A DNA stretch of 64,000 nt. It comes from Melastoma dodecandrum. Its lineage: Eukaryota > Streptophyta > Magnoliopsida > Myrtales > Melastomataceae. The notes below the pieces were generated by a model. The model worked only from the letters and a program-made list of their open reading frames with translations. It made no database searches and was not told the origin of the DNA. The stretch lies in assembly GCA_029817715.1 (NCBI GenBank), contig JARUPY010000387.1, positions 4,836,001 through 4,900,000 of the forward strand. Direction: 5' to 3'. Both the position numbers and the translations under genes were made by a program. Shown piece after piece: positions 46,025 through 54,759 of this stretch; within the stretch, counting starts at the first letter, position 1, and each line of letters opens with the position of its first letter.

Positions 46025-47725
46025 ATGGCTGGAGAAGGAAAATCTTCGAGAAATCCTTCTGGGACTCCATCAAGGTTGGAGTTCGTTCCAAAGGCTAGAT
46101 TATCTCCTTTTGGAGTTAGCAAGAGTATGAATGACATTTTAACTCAGCTAACCATTCAGGGGAGCAATGAAAGTCTAAAAAGCCGAAACCAAATGGCAAA
46201 GGAAGTAGGCTCCATTGTAAATACAATGTTAGACGCTCTGGAAAGAGAAAGAGGTTTAAAAAGGCCTGAAGCCGAGGCGACCTTTGGACTGGAAAGTACT
46301 ACAGGAAAACCAGTCGAAAGATTGAATCTGGGAGGGAAAAATCCCAAACAGAATCAAGGCAGAAGTGTGGATGAAATGTATAGGGAGTCAGTAGCTCCTT
46401 TCATTTTAGACTCACAAAAGCGAAGTGCAAACTTGAACTCCCAAAGTGGGGAGTTGGCAAAAGACTTAAGGAAAGCCTTAGGTCTGGCAGAGGATACCCC
46501 AGTTCATTTAGACAATAGAACGTTTAACGAACTGGTAACTGCGAAAAGGGAAATTTACAGGCCCGATTATCCTCATAGGACTAAACAAGAGTTTGTCCCT
46601 AGAGATAATATTTTAAAGCCAATAATTACCCCTAGTGCTTTTCTAGACATATATTGTGAAAAGCATGTATCTGAAAAGATAGATGAATGGTTATCACTTA
46701 TTCGGATGACGGCATCTGCAGGAGGAGTACCTCCTGGAGCGGTCTACGAATTATGTGTAGCAGCCCTCATGGGTACAGCGCAGAAATATTGGAAAACCTT
46801 AGTGGCGCACACAGACATTAAGGAAAAGATAGATCAGGCGCTGACGGTTGACGGAGTATTGGCAATAATCGCTGATGCCCTGAAACGAGAGTTCTGTGGT
46901 TTCTCGTTATCCACTGAGACCGTGGAGAAAGAGCAGTCTTTGACCGCTCTGGTTAAACTACAGATCTGTGATATGTGCTATTTTGATAACTACGTGTGTG
47001 AATTCCAGAAGTATTATTACAATCTGGACGTAGTATCTCAACAGTTCATATTAGGAACCTTTTTTGCAAAACTTCCCGAACCTTGGCCGGAAGTTGCGCA
47101 AAAGGCCTATGAATTACTCCTGAGTGAGGAAAAGATAGTCTCGGGACTCGGAGGAAAAATTCAGGCGGTGAAGTACGCAATGCGTAAAGCATGTACTGAG
47201 CTCCAGGTAAAAGAGGCAGCTAAGAAGCTACCTTACCTGAATAAGAGCTGTTGTTCTCAGATAGAGTATGTGCCGGGAAGATACGGATGCGATACGCGCA
47301 GTATGACCGGTGATTCTCTAAAGAGAAGGAACTTTCCTCGTAAAACAAGGAAGTTCGTTGGGTACAATAAAAGGAAAGTTTGGCCCAAGAGAGATCTCCA
47401 AAGAAAACAGAAAGGAGGTCCTGATTACAAGCCAAAGAGGTTTGTAAGGAGAAGGGATAACCTAAAGGATAAAGATAGGATCGATGCCTTCAAACGCAAG
47501 CATGGCAGAGAACCAAAATGTCCTAAAGGGAAACCTTTGAGTAGGTGTAATTGCTGCTGGTTTTGTGGTTCAAAAGACCACAAGGCGGATAGTTGTCCGA
47601 AGAAGAACCAAAGGAGAGAAAGGCTCCGGATGGTCTTCCTAGAGGACAGGAGTCATGAGGAACAAGTTCTTGCTTACGAACCTATCGATGAGCAGGACAT
47701 TTCCGACTTAGACTCGGAAGTATAA
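46025..47725 (+). CDS. Pararetroviral coat-protein-like ORF with zinc knuckle
   Basis: Encodes 566 residues. The N-terminal third is hydrophilic. The middle has an alpha-helical, gag-like part (LCVAALMGTAQKYW around residue 245). A strongly basic stretch follows at about 425-500. A CCHC knuckle of C-x2-C-x4-H-x4-C spacing lies near residues 511-524, then an acidic tail. This layout fits caulimovirid coat proteins, which bind pregenomic RNA through the knuckle. It ends in TAA at 47723. The same frame continues open directly after that stop into the movement-protein ORF, so the two were probably one polyprotein. Confidence 0.82.
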   Translation: MAGEGKSSRNPSGTPSRLEFVPKARLSPFGVSKSMNDILTQLTIQGSNESLKSRNQMAKEVGSIVNTMLDALERERGLKRPEAEATFGLESTTGKPVERLNLGGKNPKQNQGRSVDEMYRESVAPFILDSQKRSANLNSQSGELAKDLRKALGLAEDTPVHLDNRTFNELVTAKREIYRPDYPHRTKQEFVPRDNILKPIITPSAFLDIYCEKHVSEKIDEWLSLIRMTASAGGVPPGAVYELCVAALMGTAQKYWKTLVAHTDIKEKIDQALTVDGVLAIIADALKREFCGFSLSTETVEKEQSLTALVKLQICDMCYFDNYVCEFQKYYYNLDVVSQQFILGTFFAKLPEPWPEVAQKAYELLLSEEKIVSGLGGKIQAVKYAMRKACTELQVKEAAKKLPYLNKSCCSQIEYVPGRYGCDTRSMTGDSLKRRNFPRKTRKFVGYNKRKVWPKRDLQRKQKGGPDYKPKRFVRRRDNLKDKDRIDAFKRKHGREPKCPKGKPLSRCNCCWFCGSKDHKADSCPKKNQRRERLRMVFLEDRSHEEQVLAYEPIDEQDISDLDSEV

Positions 47726-47740
47726 TCGATTTATGAGGTT

Positions 47741-49321
47741 ATGTCAAACTATGATACAGACTCAGAAGATGATTCTGATCTCTGGACCGAACATCTGTTC
47801 ATGATGAGAGCAGAGAGGGAAGGAGATGGTGATGAGTTGGTTCCTTTGGAAACAACGAATCAGGTACTGGAGGAAACCCACCAGTACGAAGATCCATCTC
47901 AGTCAATTCTGGAATGGAGGTTGCCAAATGTCAATGCAAGAGAGATTTATGAAATATCGAGATTTAGGTTTCGATCCACCATAGATATCTCGCAGACCGA
48001 GGCGACGGCGCAAGTCACAAGCACAGAGCTTGAGACTTTGGATATCCCACTCTTGAATGTACAACGCATAAGAGATACCATGCGTAACGCGAGAGGTGTA
48101 TATAACTATATACACATTGGGTTGATCCAGATAGGGCTAGTACCGCTGTTTCATTTACCAGCGGATAGTCCTGTGGTAGCAGCAGTGATCGATAAACGAT
48201 GGCGAGAGTTTAGAGATCAGCTGATATCAGGTGTACAGGCAAACCTTGCACATGGCCCTGTATGGTTCCAAGTCCATCCAAACTTTATGATGGCTCTGAA
48301 CGATCGCTGTTTGGGGACTTCATTGACCTTAAGAATCAAGTCGATGAATATGGATCGTATGAATCCCCAGGCCAAGTATTTGGCGTATCACACTAGGGTA
48401 ATTTACCGATTGGTAAATACCACTAGTCCTGGTGTGAGGAACATCTCTAGACTTACAGAGTTGTTCGAGGAAGGTCATAACAACTACCAACAGTTCCATA
48501 GGCGAGAGGTAAACCCATTAGAGTTAACCTGGCCGAGAAACTGGGTTATGACTGAACCTGGTAGTAGCTCTAGGCCGATTAGTGCGGCCAATATCCGACA
48601 AAGAGGTAACGAGATTACTTTGATGTTGGGTGAACCGTCTAGGGACAGTTTTAGAGCTGATAGGCATTTGCCTATGCTTAGCGAAAGGGCTGACAGGCAT
48701 CTGCCTGTGAGGATACCAATCCTGAGAGAACCGTTCAATAGAACGCCCTCTGATATTTCTTCAAGAACTAGTGATGTGGGAGAAGATGTAATAGTCTCTC
48801 GACCAGAGGTTGCAAGTGCACCTCCACTAATAGAAGAAATGTCTCGAAGATCTGTTGATTCGAGAACCCCGTCACAACATACGGGGAGAATCGTAGGGTA
48901 TAGACAGGTATCATTACCAGTCTATGAAGACCCTGTAGATCAACCGAGAGAGGAGTCTATACGAATGTTAAGAGTAACCAATATTGGTAGCTCTTTATCT
49001 GAGATTCCTGAAATTTGTGAGGTTATTGAACAGATAGCCAAACAAAGGTCTATTGCAGTAGACGATATTTGGAAGATGATAGAACCATCCCAGAGTGTAC
49101 CTGAGAATATTGGGTTTAGTATTAGGAAAGTAGACATGAGCACATATGTGGCTCTAACTTTCAAGTTTCTTGGATACTATGAGTATTCCTTAGATACCTT
49201 AATAGACACTGGGTGTAGCATAAGTTGTGCTAGACCCAATGCTCTACTAGATGAGTGGTGGGAACCACTGCAAAAACCCATCCATTTATGGTTAACGTCG
49301 ATGGGATGGCAACAATTGTAA
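47741..49321 (+). CDS. Movement-protein ORF (30K type) running into a protease start
   Basis: Encodes 526 residues in the same frame as the coat ORF, five codons after its TAA. Residues about 110-220 have the 30K movement-protein core, with IHIGLIQIGLVPLFH, then GPVWFQVHPNFMMALND and an AYHTRVIYRL strand. Such proteins enlarge plasmodesmata for cell-to-cell spread. The C-terminal end holds the retropepsin motif LIDTGCS (near 49207). The frame is lost near 49275-49285, at an A5-C3 run, and ends at 49321. The protease therefore straddles this ORF and the next frame. Confidence 0.82.
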   Translation: MSNYDTDSEDDSDLWTEHLFMMRAEREGDGDELVPLETTNQVLEETHQYEDPSQSILEWRLPNVNAREIYEISRFRFRSTIDISQTEATAQVTSTELETLDIPLLNVQRIRDTMRNARGVYNYIHIGLIQIGLVPLFHLPADSPVVAAVIDKRWREFRDQLISGVQANLAHGPVWFQVHPNFMMALNDRCLGTSLTLRIKSMNMDRMNPQAKYLAYHTRVIYRLVNTTSPGVRNISRLTELFEEGHNNYQQFHRREVNPLELTWPRNWVMTEPGSSSRPISAANIRQRGNEITLMLGEPSRDSFRADRHLPMLSERADRHLPVRIPILREPFNRTPSDISSRTSDVGEDVIVSRPEVASAPPLIEEMSRRSVDSRTPSQHTGRIVGYRQVSLPVYEDPVDQPREESIRMLRVTNIGSSLSEIPEICEVIEQIAKQRSIAVDDIWKMIEPSQSVPENIGFSIRKVDMSTYVALTFKFLGYYEYSLDTLIDTGCSISCARPNALLDEWWEPLQKPIHLWLTSMGWQQL

Positions 49322-49329
49322 GCCACTAG

Positions 49330-51246
49330 GCCAGAAACGTGTCTGTCTTTATTGGTGGACAAAAGTTCATCATTAAAGAGATTCTTACACATCCTTTATT
49401 AGAGGCAGACATAATAATTGGTAATGCCTTTTTAAAGGGACAAAAGGAAAACCTTCCTTTTGTGCAGAATGAAGATAATGTTTCCATCGGTGGGGTAAAA
49501 ATAAGTATTCTACAAGAGCCTCGACTTCGGTTAAAATTTGGCTTTTATCCGGTAAAACGGACAGAATACTGTGGTACGACTCCATGTGAAAGAGCTTTCA
49601 GAGTGCGAGCTCAACGTGGTGATATACGGTTGGATGAGAACAATTCATGGGAGCAAACCCTGTTTTCTCCAACGAATACCAGAAGTACTAGCTGGTATGA
49701 CGACTTGTTTCCAAAACAAGAAGTGTGTATGGCTGTTAAGTTAACAGGAACAAAATGGGATAAGTTCCTAGTAAAACTAGCCGATAACTTTAGTGAAGAT
49801 CCATTAAAGTTATGGACTCGAAATGGCCTCAGGGCTAGATTAGAGTTGAAAGATCCCGGAACCATTATACGAGCCAGAAACATTACGTATACGGCTGAAA
49901 TGGTTGAGGAATTTGACAAACAGATTCCTGAGTTGCTGGGAAAAGGCTTGATTAGGGACAGTTACAGTCCACATTCTAGTCCTGCCTTTATGGTTATTAA
50001 TCATGCCGAGCAGGTGCGAGGTAAAGCACGAATGGTTATAGATTATCGTCAGCTTAACAAAGCTACAAAAGACGATGGCTATAAGATTCCAACGGCGGGT
50101 GATCTTATTGATAGGATTAGTCTGAGTCAACCAAAATACTTTTCTAAATTTGACTTGAAAAGTGGATACTGGCAAGTCAAGATGGAAGAAGAGTCGGTTC
50201 CTCTAACTGCCTTCAATGCTCCGAGGGGAATGTTTGAATGGTTGGTTATGCCATTCGGCCTGAAGAATGCTCCAGGCGTATTTCAGCGCAAAATGAATAA
50301 TGCTTTCAAACAAATCCAAAAATTTTGTGCGGTCTATATTGACGATGTGTTAGTCTACAGTCAGTCTGAAGATGACCACATGAGACACCTAGATAAGGTG
50401 ACTGATGTCTTCCGTAGGGAAGGTATGATTCTATCTGAAAGGAAGATAGAATGGTTTAAGGAGTCAGTTAACTTCTTAGGCATGGAAATTGAGCAGGGTA
50501 AAATTAAACTGCAAAATCATATTGCCGAGAAAATAGTTAATTTTCCTGACAGACTTGAGGATAGAAAGCAAGTCCAAAGATTTTGTGGATGCGCTAACTA
50601 TGCAAGAAAGTTTGTGAAAGATCTTTCCCAAGATCTGAGTAGGATTTCGAAGAAAACCTCTTCGACTAATCCTTGGATGTGGGAAGATGAAGACACTCAG
50701 TCCATTAGAAGGATAAAAGCTAAGGTGAAAAATTTGCCACAATTAGCTTTACCATCTGATAGTGATGAGCTAGTCTTGGAAGTTGATGCTTCTGAAAATC
50801 ATTGGGGAGCAGTTCTCAAAATTAGAGGACGAAAACCAGAACCGGTGTGTAAATACTGGTCAGGAAGCTTCAAGGGGTACGAACTACGATACCCGATACA
50901 TGAAAAGGAAGTATTAGCCTTAAAATATGGAATAAAGGCTTTTTACATCTTTTTGGCACCAAAAGCATTTTTAGTGCGATCTGACTCGACCTATGTAAAG
51001 AGGTTCATGAGTCTGAACCTTAAGGAGGCTAGGCAAACTAGACTCTTGAGGTTGCAGGAACTGTTGAGCTATTATAAATACGAGGTCGAATACATTAAGT
51101 CCGACCACAACATAATAGCTGACTCTCTCTCTAGAGAACTTGCAAACACCTCTCTTTCTAAAAACTCTGCAGATGGATCCTGCTGCAAAGAGAAAGATAT
51201 GCTGGGGATGCAAGAAGGAGGGACACTCCCGAAAGGTATGTCCTAA
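49330..51246 (+). CDS. Protease remainder, reverse transcriptase and RNase H of the pararetrovirus
   Basis: This frame opens after a TAG at 49327 and has no ATG near its start, so it looks like the continuation of an interrupted polyprotein. It starts with the back half of the protease (EADIIIGNAFL). RT follows with ARMVIDYRQLNKATKDDGY, FSKFDLKSGYWQV, FEWLVMPFGLKNAPG and the YIDD active site near 50340. RNase H has the acidic residues in LVLEVDASENHWGA, EKEVLALKY, VRSDSTYV and DHNIIADSL. No integrase follows. RT and RNase H copy pregenomic RNA to DNA. The domain itself is uninterrupted. Confidence 0.9.
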   Translation, partial: ARNVSVFIGGQKFIIKEILTHPLLEADIIIGNAFLKGQKENLPFVQNEDNVSIGGVKISILQEPRLRLKFGFYPVKRTEYCGTTPCERAFRVRAQRGDIRLDENNSWEQTLFSPTNTRSTSWYDDLFPKQEVCMAVKLTGTKWDKFLVKLADNFSEDPLKLWTRNGLRARLELKDPGTIIRARNITYTAEMVEEFDKQIPELLGKGLIRDSYSPHSSPAFMVINHAEQVRGKARMVIDYRQLNKATKDDGYKIPTAGDLIDRISLSQPKYFSKFDLKSGYWQVKMEEESVPLTAFNAPRGMFEWLVMPFGLKNAPGVFQRKMNNAFKQIQKFCAVYIDDVLVYSQSEDDHMRHLDKVTDVFRREGMILSERKIEWFKESVNFLGMEIEQGKIKLQNHIAEKIVNFPDRLEDRKQVQRFCGCANYARKFVKDLSQDLSRISKKTSSTNPWMWEDEDTQSIRRIKAKVKNLPQLALPSDSDELVLEVDASENHWGAVLKIRGRKPEPVCKYWSGSFKGYELRYPIHEKEVLALKYGIKAFYIFLAPKAFLVRSDSTYVKRFMSLNLKEARQTRLLRLQELLSYYKYEVEYIKSDHNIIADSLSRELANTSLSKNSADGSCCKEKDMLGMQEGGTLPKGMS

Positions 51247-53449
51247 ACTCAAAGGAGAAAGTGAGCATAGTGATGCTGGTTCCGTTTCCGGAACGAAAGC
51301 AGAAATTCTCTGCTGGCAGTGCAAGCAAAAGGGTCATCGATCATTCGAATGTCCCAAGAAGCTGAAAACTGCGGATTCCCAGAAAGGGAAGGCTGAACTT
51401 AAGGAGAAAGCAAAAGCTGACTCCAAGAGTAAAGCGAATCCAGATCTCCAGAAGGAGATGGCTAATCCCAAAGAGGCTAAGGCCAGATCGAAGGGAAAGG
51501 CGAAAGAATCCCAGAAAGGGATGGCTGGATCTAAAGGAAAGGCAATAGCCGATCCTAAAGAGAAAGCGAGATTTTCCCAGAAGGGGAAGACAGATCTAAA
51601 GGAGAAGGGTAACACCAACTCTGAAAGAAATGTGAAGAAAGATCTTCAGAAGAAGATGACAGAGCAGAAGGAGGAAAGCTCCAGAAGAAATGTGGAAATG
51701 GCAGATCTGAAAGATAAGGCAAGAGCCGAGTCAGAAGAGAAGGCCAGGAAGAAGAGGAAAGCCAAGAGGTTTGGGTCCTCTGGTCCCAAAGGGGATGATT
51801 CTGCAAAAGATGGTCCTAAGAAGGACGGAAAGGTTGAAGAACCTTGGTGGTCACCGTTGACCATGGAGCAGTTTAACTACTGCCGGAATCACTTAGCCAA
51901 AGAGCAGAAAATTTCCATCAATCAAGCTGTGAAATCCTACAAGGCTTTATTACAAAGCAAGGAGGAACAGAAAGAGAATATGGAAACACAGTATGCTGAG
52001 GAAGAGGCTAAGTTTAAGGCCATAATAGGCGAGCCAATTCAAGTGGTGGACCCTGAACCTAGGGGAGAACCAGAGGAAGCGGCTGCAATGGAGTGTGAGC
52101 AGTACTTCGACTTTGGAAGTGCTTACGCAGCATTGGAAGGCAATCTAGAGAAGAAAGAAAGCCTTGAGGAAACAATTCCTGAAAAAGACTCAGTCAAGGA
52201 GTCTGGTGAAAGCAGTCACGGTGGTAAGAATCACGGTGGCAAAGGCCATGTTGGAAAAACCCAAGAGGATCTAGAAGGGTCCTGGTTTTTTGATGAAGAC
52301 TCGTTTGAAGACGAATCCCTAAGTTGGGATGCGGCAGTGGTCTGTGGAGGACTCATGGCTGGCATCAAGCATGATGAAAAGTGCCAGATTGAGTTTTTCG
52401 CAAGAAAGACCGTTGAGTACATCAAAGATCTGGAGTTTAAACTATCGGTTATGACTTCAGGAGAGGAGGAGCTGTCTCGATTTGAGAAGGAAAGACAGCA
52501 GATATTCTCCACAACAATGTCTATAATACCAGGAGAAGTTAGAGAGTATGACGTCCCAATGGTAACAGTAGACATGAGTGAATCCTCTCTTGAGGAAAAC
52601 ACTGTGCTTCAACCGTATCTACACTGGATATCGGGGAAGTGGCCGTCTCTGAGAATACACTCAGACATGGTGGGAGTAGCAGCGCCTTATGTGTATGCTG
52701 GGTTTGTGGACATACTGGAGATCGACAGATCAGAACCAGAATGTATGGAACCCCTGCCTACGTTAGTAAGGTATATACTCGGATGCCTAGGCTACGGACC
52801 AAAGTATGCCACGGCGTTGATTACTAGCACAATGATGGAAGAAGAAGACCATCCGCAGTATGGGAAGGTGATACTTCAAAATCTGCAAGTATGGGACATC
52901 CATCCATGTGAAAGTAGACGTCTGACGGAACCTCATAAACAAGACCTCAATCAGAGAGGTTTATGGCGGAAATACTACAAAGACAAGACTGTCCGAAAGG
53001 CCATAAGGGTTGAGTTCCTTAAAGACGTGTTAGAGCATGTGTTAGCCCGCAAAGACGAATACTACGTGCTCTGTGATGGTATGATCACCGTCACGATTCT
53101 TCGGTCAGATCTGAGCTTCATTGATGAACAAGCAGGAGACCGAGGATGGCAGAGAATGCTCGACCTTCTAGATAGCTTTTGGAGGAGAGAGAACTCTGAG
53201 TTGCATCTCCGAACCGACACCTTCGAGGTTTGGAGCAAGATTGCTGATTTCACAGACAAGACCCTGAATCAGCAAATCGAGCATAATGCAGAGAGAGCCC
53301 AGCAAATTCTTAATGCGGTCCAAGGACCACCAGGACTCTCAGAAAAAGAAGGAGTTGGCGAAACTACAAACGCCAACAACAAAGGAGGAGTCTCCCAAGA
53401 TAGCGCACCAATGCAGACGGGAGAAGACAATTGTATAAAGTTAGAATAG
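51173..53449 (+). CDS. Large pararetroviral ORF with two zinc knuckles and K/A/E-rich repeats
   Basis: Encodes 758 residues from the first ATG, overlapping the RT ORF by 74 bases in another frame. Two C-x2-C-x4-H-x4-C knuckles lie at about residues 9-22 and 53-66. A long lysine/alanine/glutamate-rich region built from short repeats (KGKAK, KEKAK, DLQKEM types) covers about 75-220. A folded C-terminal half follows (EEPWWSPLTMEQFNYCRNHL near 234, and a conserved-looking region from about 370 to 700). Its position after RNase H matches the translational transactivator/inclusion-body gene of cavemo- and caulimoviruses. I see no convincing viroplasmin motif, so that role is only inferred. Confidence 0.7.
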   Translation: MDPAAKRKICWGCKKEGHSRKVCPKLKGESEHSDAGSVSGTKAEILCWQCKQKGHRSFECPKKLKTADSQKGKAELKEKAKADSKSKANPDLQKEMANPKEAKARSKGKAKESQKGMAGSKGKAIADPKEKARFSQKGKTDLKEKGNTNSERNVKKDLQKKMTEQKEESSRRNVEMADLKDKARAESEEKARKKRKAKRFGSSGPKGDDSAKDGPKKDGKVEEPWWSPLTMEQFNYCRNHLAKEQKISINQAVKSYKALLQSKEEQKENMETQYAEEEAKFKAIIGEPIQVVDPEPRGEPEEAAAMECEQYFDFGSAYAALEGNLEKKESLEETIPEKDSVKESGESSHGGKNHGGKGHVGKTQEDLEGSWFFDEDSFEDESLSWDAAVVCGGLMAGIKHDEKCQIEFFARKTVEYIKDLEFKLSVMTSGEEELSRFEKERQQIFSTTMSIIPGEVREYDVPMVTVDMSESSLEENTVLQPYLHWISGKWPSLRIHSDMVGVAAPYVYAGFVDILEIDRSEPECMEPLPTLVRYILGCLGYGPKYATALITSTMMEEEDHPQYGKVILQNLQVWDIHPCESRRLTEPHKQDLNQRGLWRKYYKDKTVRKAIRVEFLKDVLEHVLARKDEYYVLCDGMITVTILRSDLSFIDEQAGDRGWQRMLDLLDSFWRRENSELHLRTDTFEVWSKIADFTDKTLNQQIEHNAERAQQILNAVQGPPGLSEKEGVGETTNANNKGGVSQDSAPMQTGEDNCIKLE

Positions 53450-53544
53450 GACATTTTGTCGGTCATTAGGACCCCACTAACTTTTGCAATAGTTAGATTC
53501 CTTTTACTTTTGAGCTGGCAAACAGTGCATAGGCACCAGCTCCT

Positions 53545-53595
53545 TTGTGTATATATTCACAAGCCCTCTACCTCATTTGGGGAGGCGAATCAAAA
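53545..53595 (+). promoter_or_regulatory. Pararetroviral pregenomic-RNA promoter
   Basis: TATATATTC at 53550 is followed by a start-site region ACCTCATTTGGGGAGGCG (53569-53587). It closely resembles the core of caulimovirus full-length-transcript promoters in motif and spacing. A second TATA-like CTATATAAG lies at 53783. Confidence 0.7.
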
Positions 53596-54044
53596 AGAGA
53601 AATTCTCTCTCAAAAACTCTGAGTAAGAAAATCTCTGAATCGCTCTTCGAATACCTTAAGGAACCAAGAGTAAGGTGGTTAGAATTAATCAACATTGGTT
53701 AAAACTAACGGAAGGTCAGATCGAAAGATCAAGAACCTTGCAGGGAGTATAGCCTTGGGCTGAAACCTTGGATGAGGAGTGTCTATATAAGACCCTCAGT
53801 GTAAGGGCATTGGAACGACACAGAAGAGCCTCTCAAGTTTGCGGATACGTTCGCTGAATTCTCTAGTTTGAGAATTGTGCTTCTCTTGGATTTCTATTGT
53901 TGCGGAAGCTTGGTGAACCATCTGAGCAACCGACTGAGTTAAGGTATGATAAACTTTCCGCTGTGTAGTTTATGATGATCTTCATAATCTAATAAGATTG
54001 TGAAGGGGGTGCAACAGCACGACAGTTGCGAAAGCAAGAGTCTT
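53596..54044 (+). other. Viral leader with possible splice donor
   Basis: Noncoding sequence between the promoter and the small ORF. A good plant splice donor (AAG then GTATGAT) sits at 53943. Several caulimovirids splice from the leader to downstream ORFs, so this is a candidate, not proven. Confidence 0.4.
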
Positions 54045-54353
54045 ATGACTGATTGTCCAAATCCCGAACTCCTATATTTGGATCACGGTGTGGGCAAGGA
54101 TTCTGCTACTGGACTTTTAAACACGGTAGTAGATCGATTGGCAAGTATCTCAGCGCAAATCCAGCAGCTGACTGAACTTGTGGATAGCTATTCTAAGAAA
54201 TTGGAAGAGCTGACTCTCTTGCAGAGTGAATTTGAGGAATATTTCCTTGAAGGTAAATCTAATCTGGGATTTGCGGCAAGTTCGAAATACTCAAACGAGT
54301 ACTCGAGGTTGGCGGAACGCCGACGACAAAGACAATTGAGAAAATCTTCTTAA
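54045..54353 (+). CDS. Small coiled-coil viral ORF, virion-associated-protein-like
   Basis: Encodes 102 residues from the first ATG (54045); the frame is open from 53988. Residues about 24-65 form heptad-like repeats (LNTVVDRLASISAQIQQLTE, then YSKKLEELTLLQSEF), and the tail is basic (ERRRQRQLRK). Short coiled-coil proteins with basic tails are the virion-associated proteins of badna- and caulimoviruses, which link virions to movement or transmission factors. It lies between leader and primer site, where badnaviruses have none. Function is inferred from shape alone. Confidence 0.55.
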   Translation: MTDCPNPELLYLDHGVGKDSATGLLNTVVDRLASISAQIQQLTELVDSYSKKLEELTLLQSEFEEYFLEGKSNLGFAASSKYSNEYSRLAERRRQRQLRKSS

Positions 54354-54376
54354 GTCCGATATCTGGAAAATTTTAT

Positions 54377-54388
54377 TGGTATCAGAGC
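54377..54388 (+). other. tRNA-Met primer-binding site of the pararetrovirus
   Basis: TGGTATCAGAGC matches the 3' end of plant initiator tRNA-Met, the usual Caulimoviridae primer. It is 24 bases past the small ORF stop. No LTR precedes it. Confidence 0.85.
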
Positions 54389-54424
54389 CGCTTAAGAAGA
54401 ATTAATTTTCATTTTGTCTGAGGA

Positions 54425-54556
54425 AATCTCAGGAGCTTAGAAAAAGGGGGATAAATTTGAAATAGGTTGAAAGTACGGGTTATCTGGAGATACGATTTAA
54501 ACTCCAGGATAAATCGGAAAAAAGGAGTAAAGTTGAGGATATATTGGATAATTAAG
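54425..54556 (+). repeat. Right inverted array of about 29 bp repeats flanking the viral insert
   Basis: Units begin GGATAAATTTG, GGGTTATCTGG, GGATAAATCGG and GGATATATTGG, spaced 28-33 bp. The order of units corresponds to the left array in reverse orientation, including the bordering AATCTCAGGAGC (left AATCTTAATTAGGAGC). Confidence 0.8.
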
Positions 54557-54759
54557 CCTTATTATCTTAAGGACTTTAGGCTGAAGACGGAATGGAAACG
54601 ACAATGCAAAGGAGAAGTAGAAGTAGAAGAATGCTGGAACTGCTGTCACAAAAATCTTGGATGAAGGGCTTGATTGAAGCATTCCATCGTCTCGAGACGT
54701 GTGATCTTTGCCCCTTTGCATCTTCCTCATCGCGTCCTTAAAAGCAGACGCGAACAGGA
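54557..54759. other. Short spacer between the viral insert and the DC1 locus
   Basis: No recognisable gene. Confidence 0.4.

Larger units (their letters stand above)
46021..54424 (+). mobile_element. Endogenous pararetrovirus (Caulimoviridae), 8.4 kb
   Basis: Gene order is coat protein, movement protein, protease, RT, RNase H, a large zinc-knuckle ORF, promoter and leader, small coiled-coil ORF, tRNA-Met primer site. There is a 30K-type movement protein, no integrase and no LTRs, which fits Caulimoviridae and not Ty3/gypsy. Coat-before-movement order recalls Cavemovirus and Solendovirus. The DNA appears linearised just downstream of the primer site, where the encapsidated genome has its strand break. 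Two in-frame stops and one frameshift were found, so this copy is defective as it stands. Genus assignment is inference. Confidence 0.88.

Noticed and set aside
46025..51246. Viral block read as a Ty3/gypsy retrotransposon
   Set aside because: There is no integrase, there are no LTRs, a 30K-type movement protein is present, and the primer site lies at the far end after a promoter.
54377..54388. Primer site taken as the 5' end of an LTR element
   Set aside because: No LTR precedes it and no gag or pol follows; it belongs to the circularly permuted viral genome.
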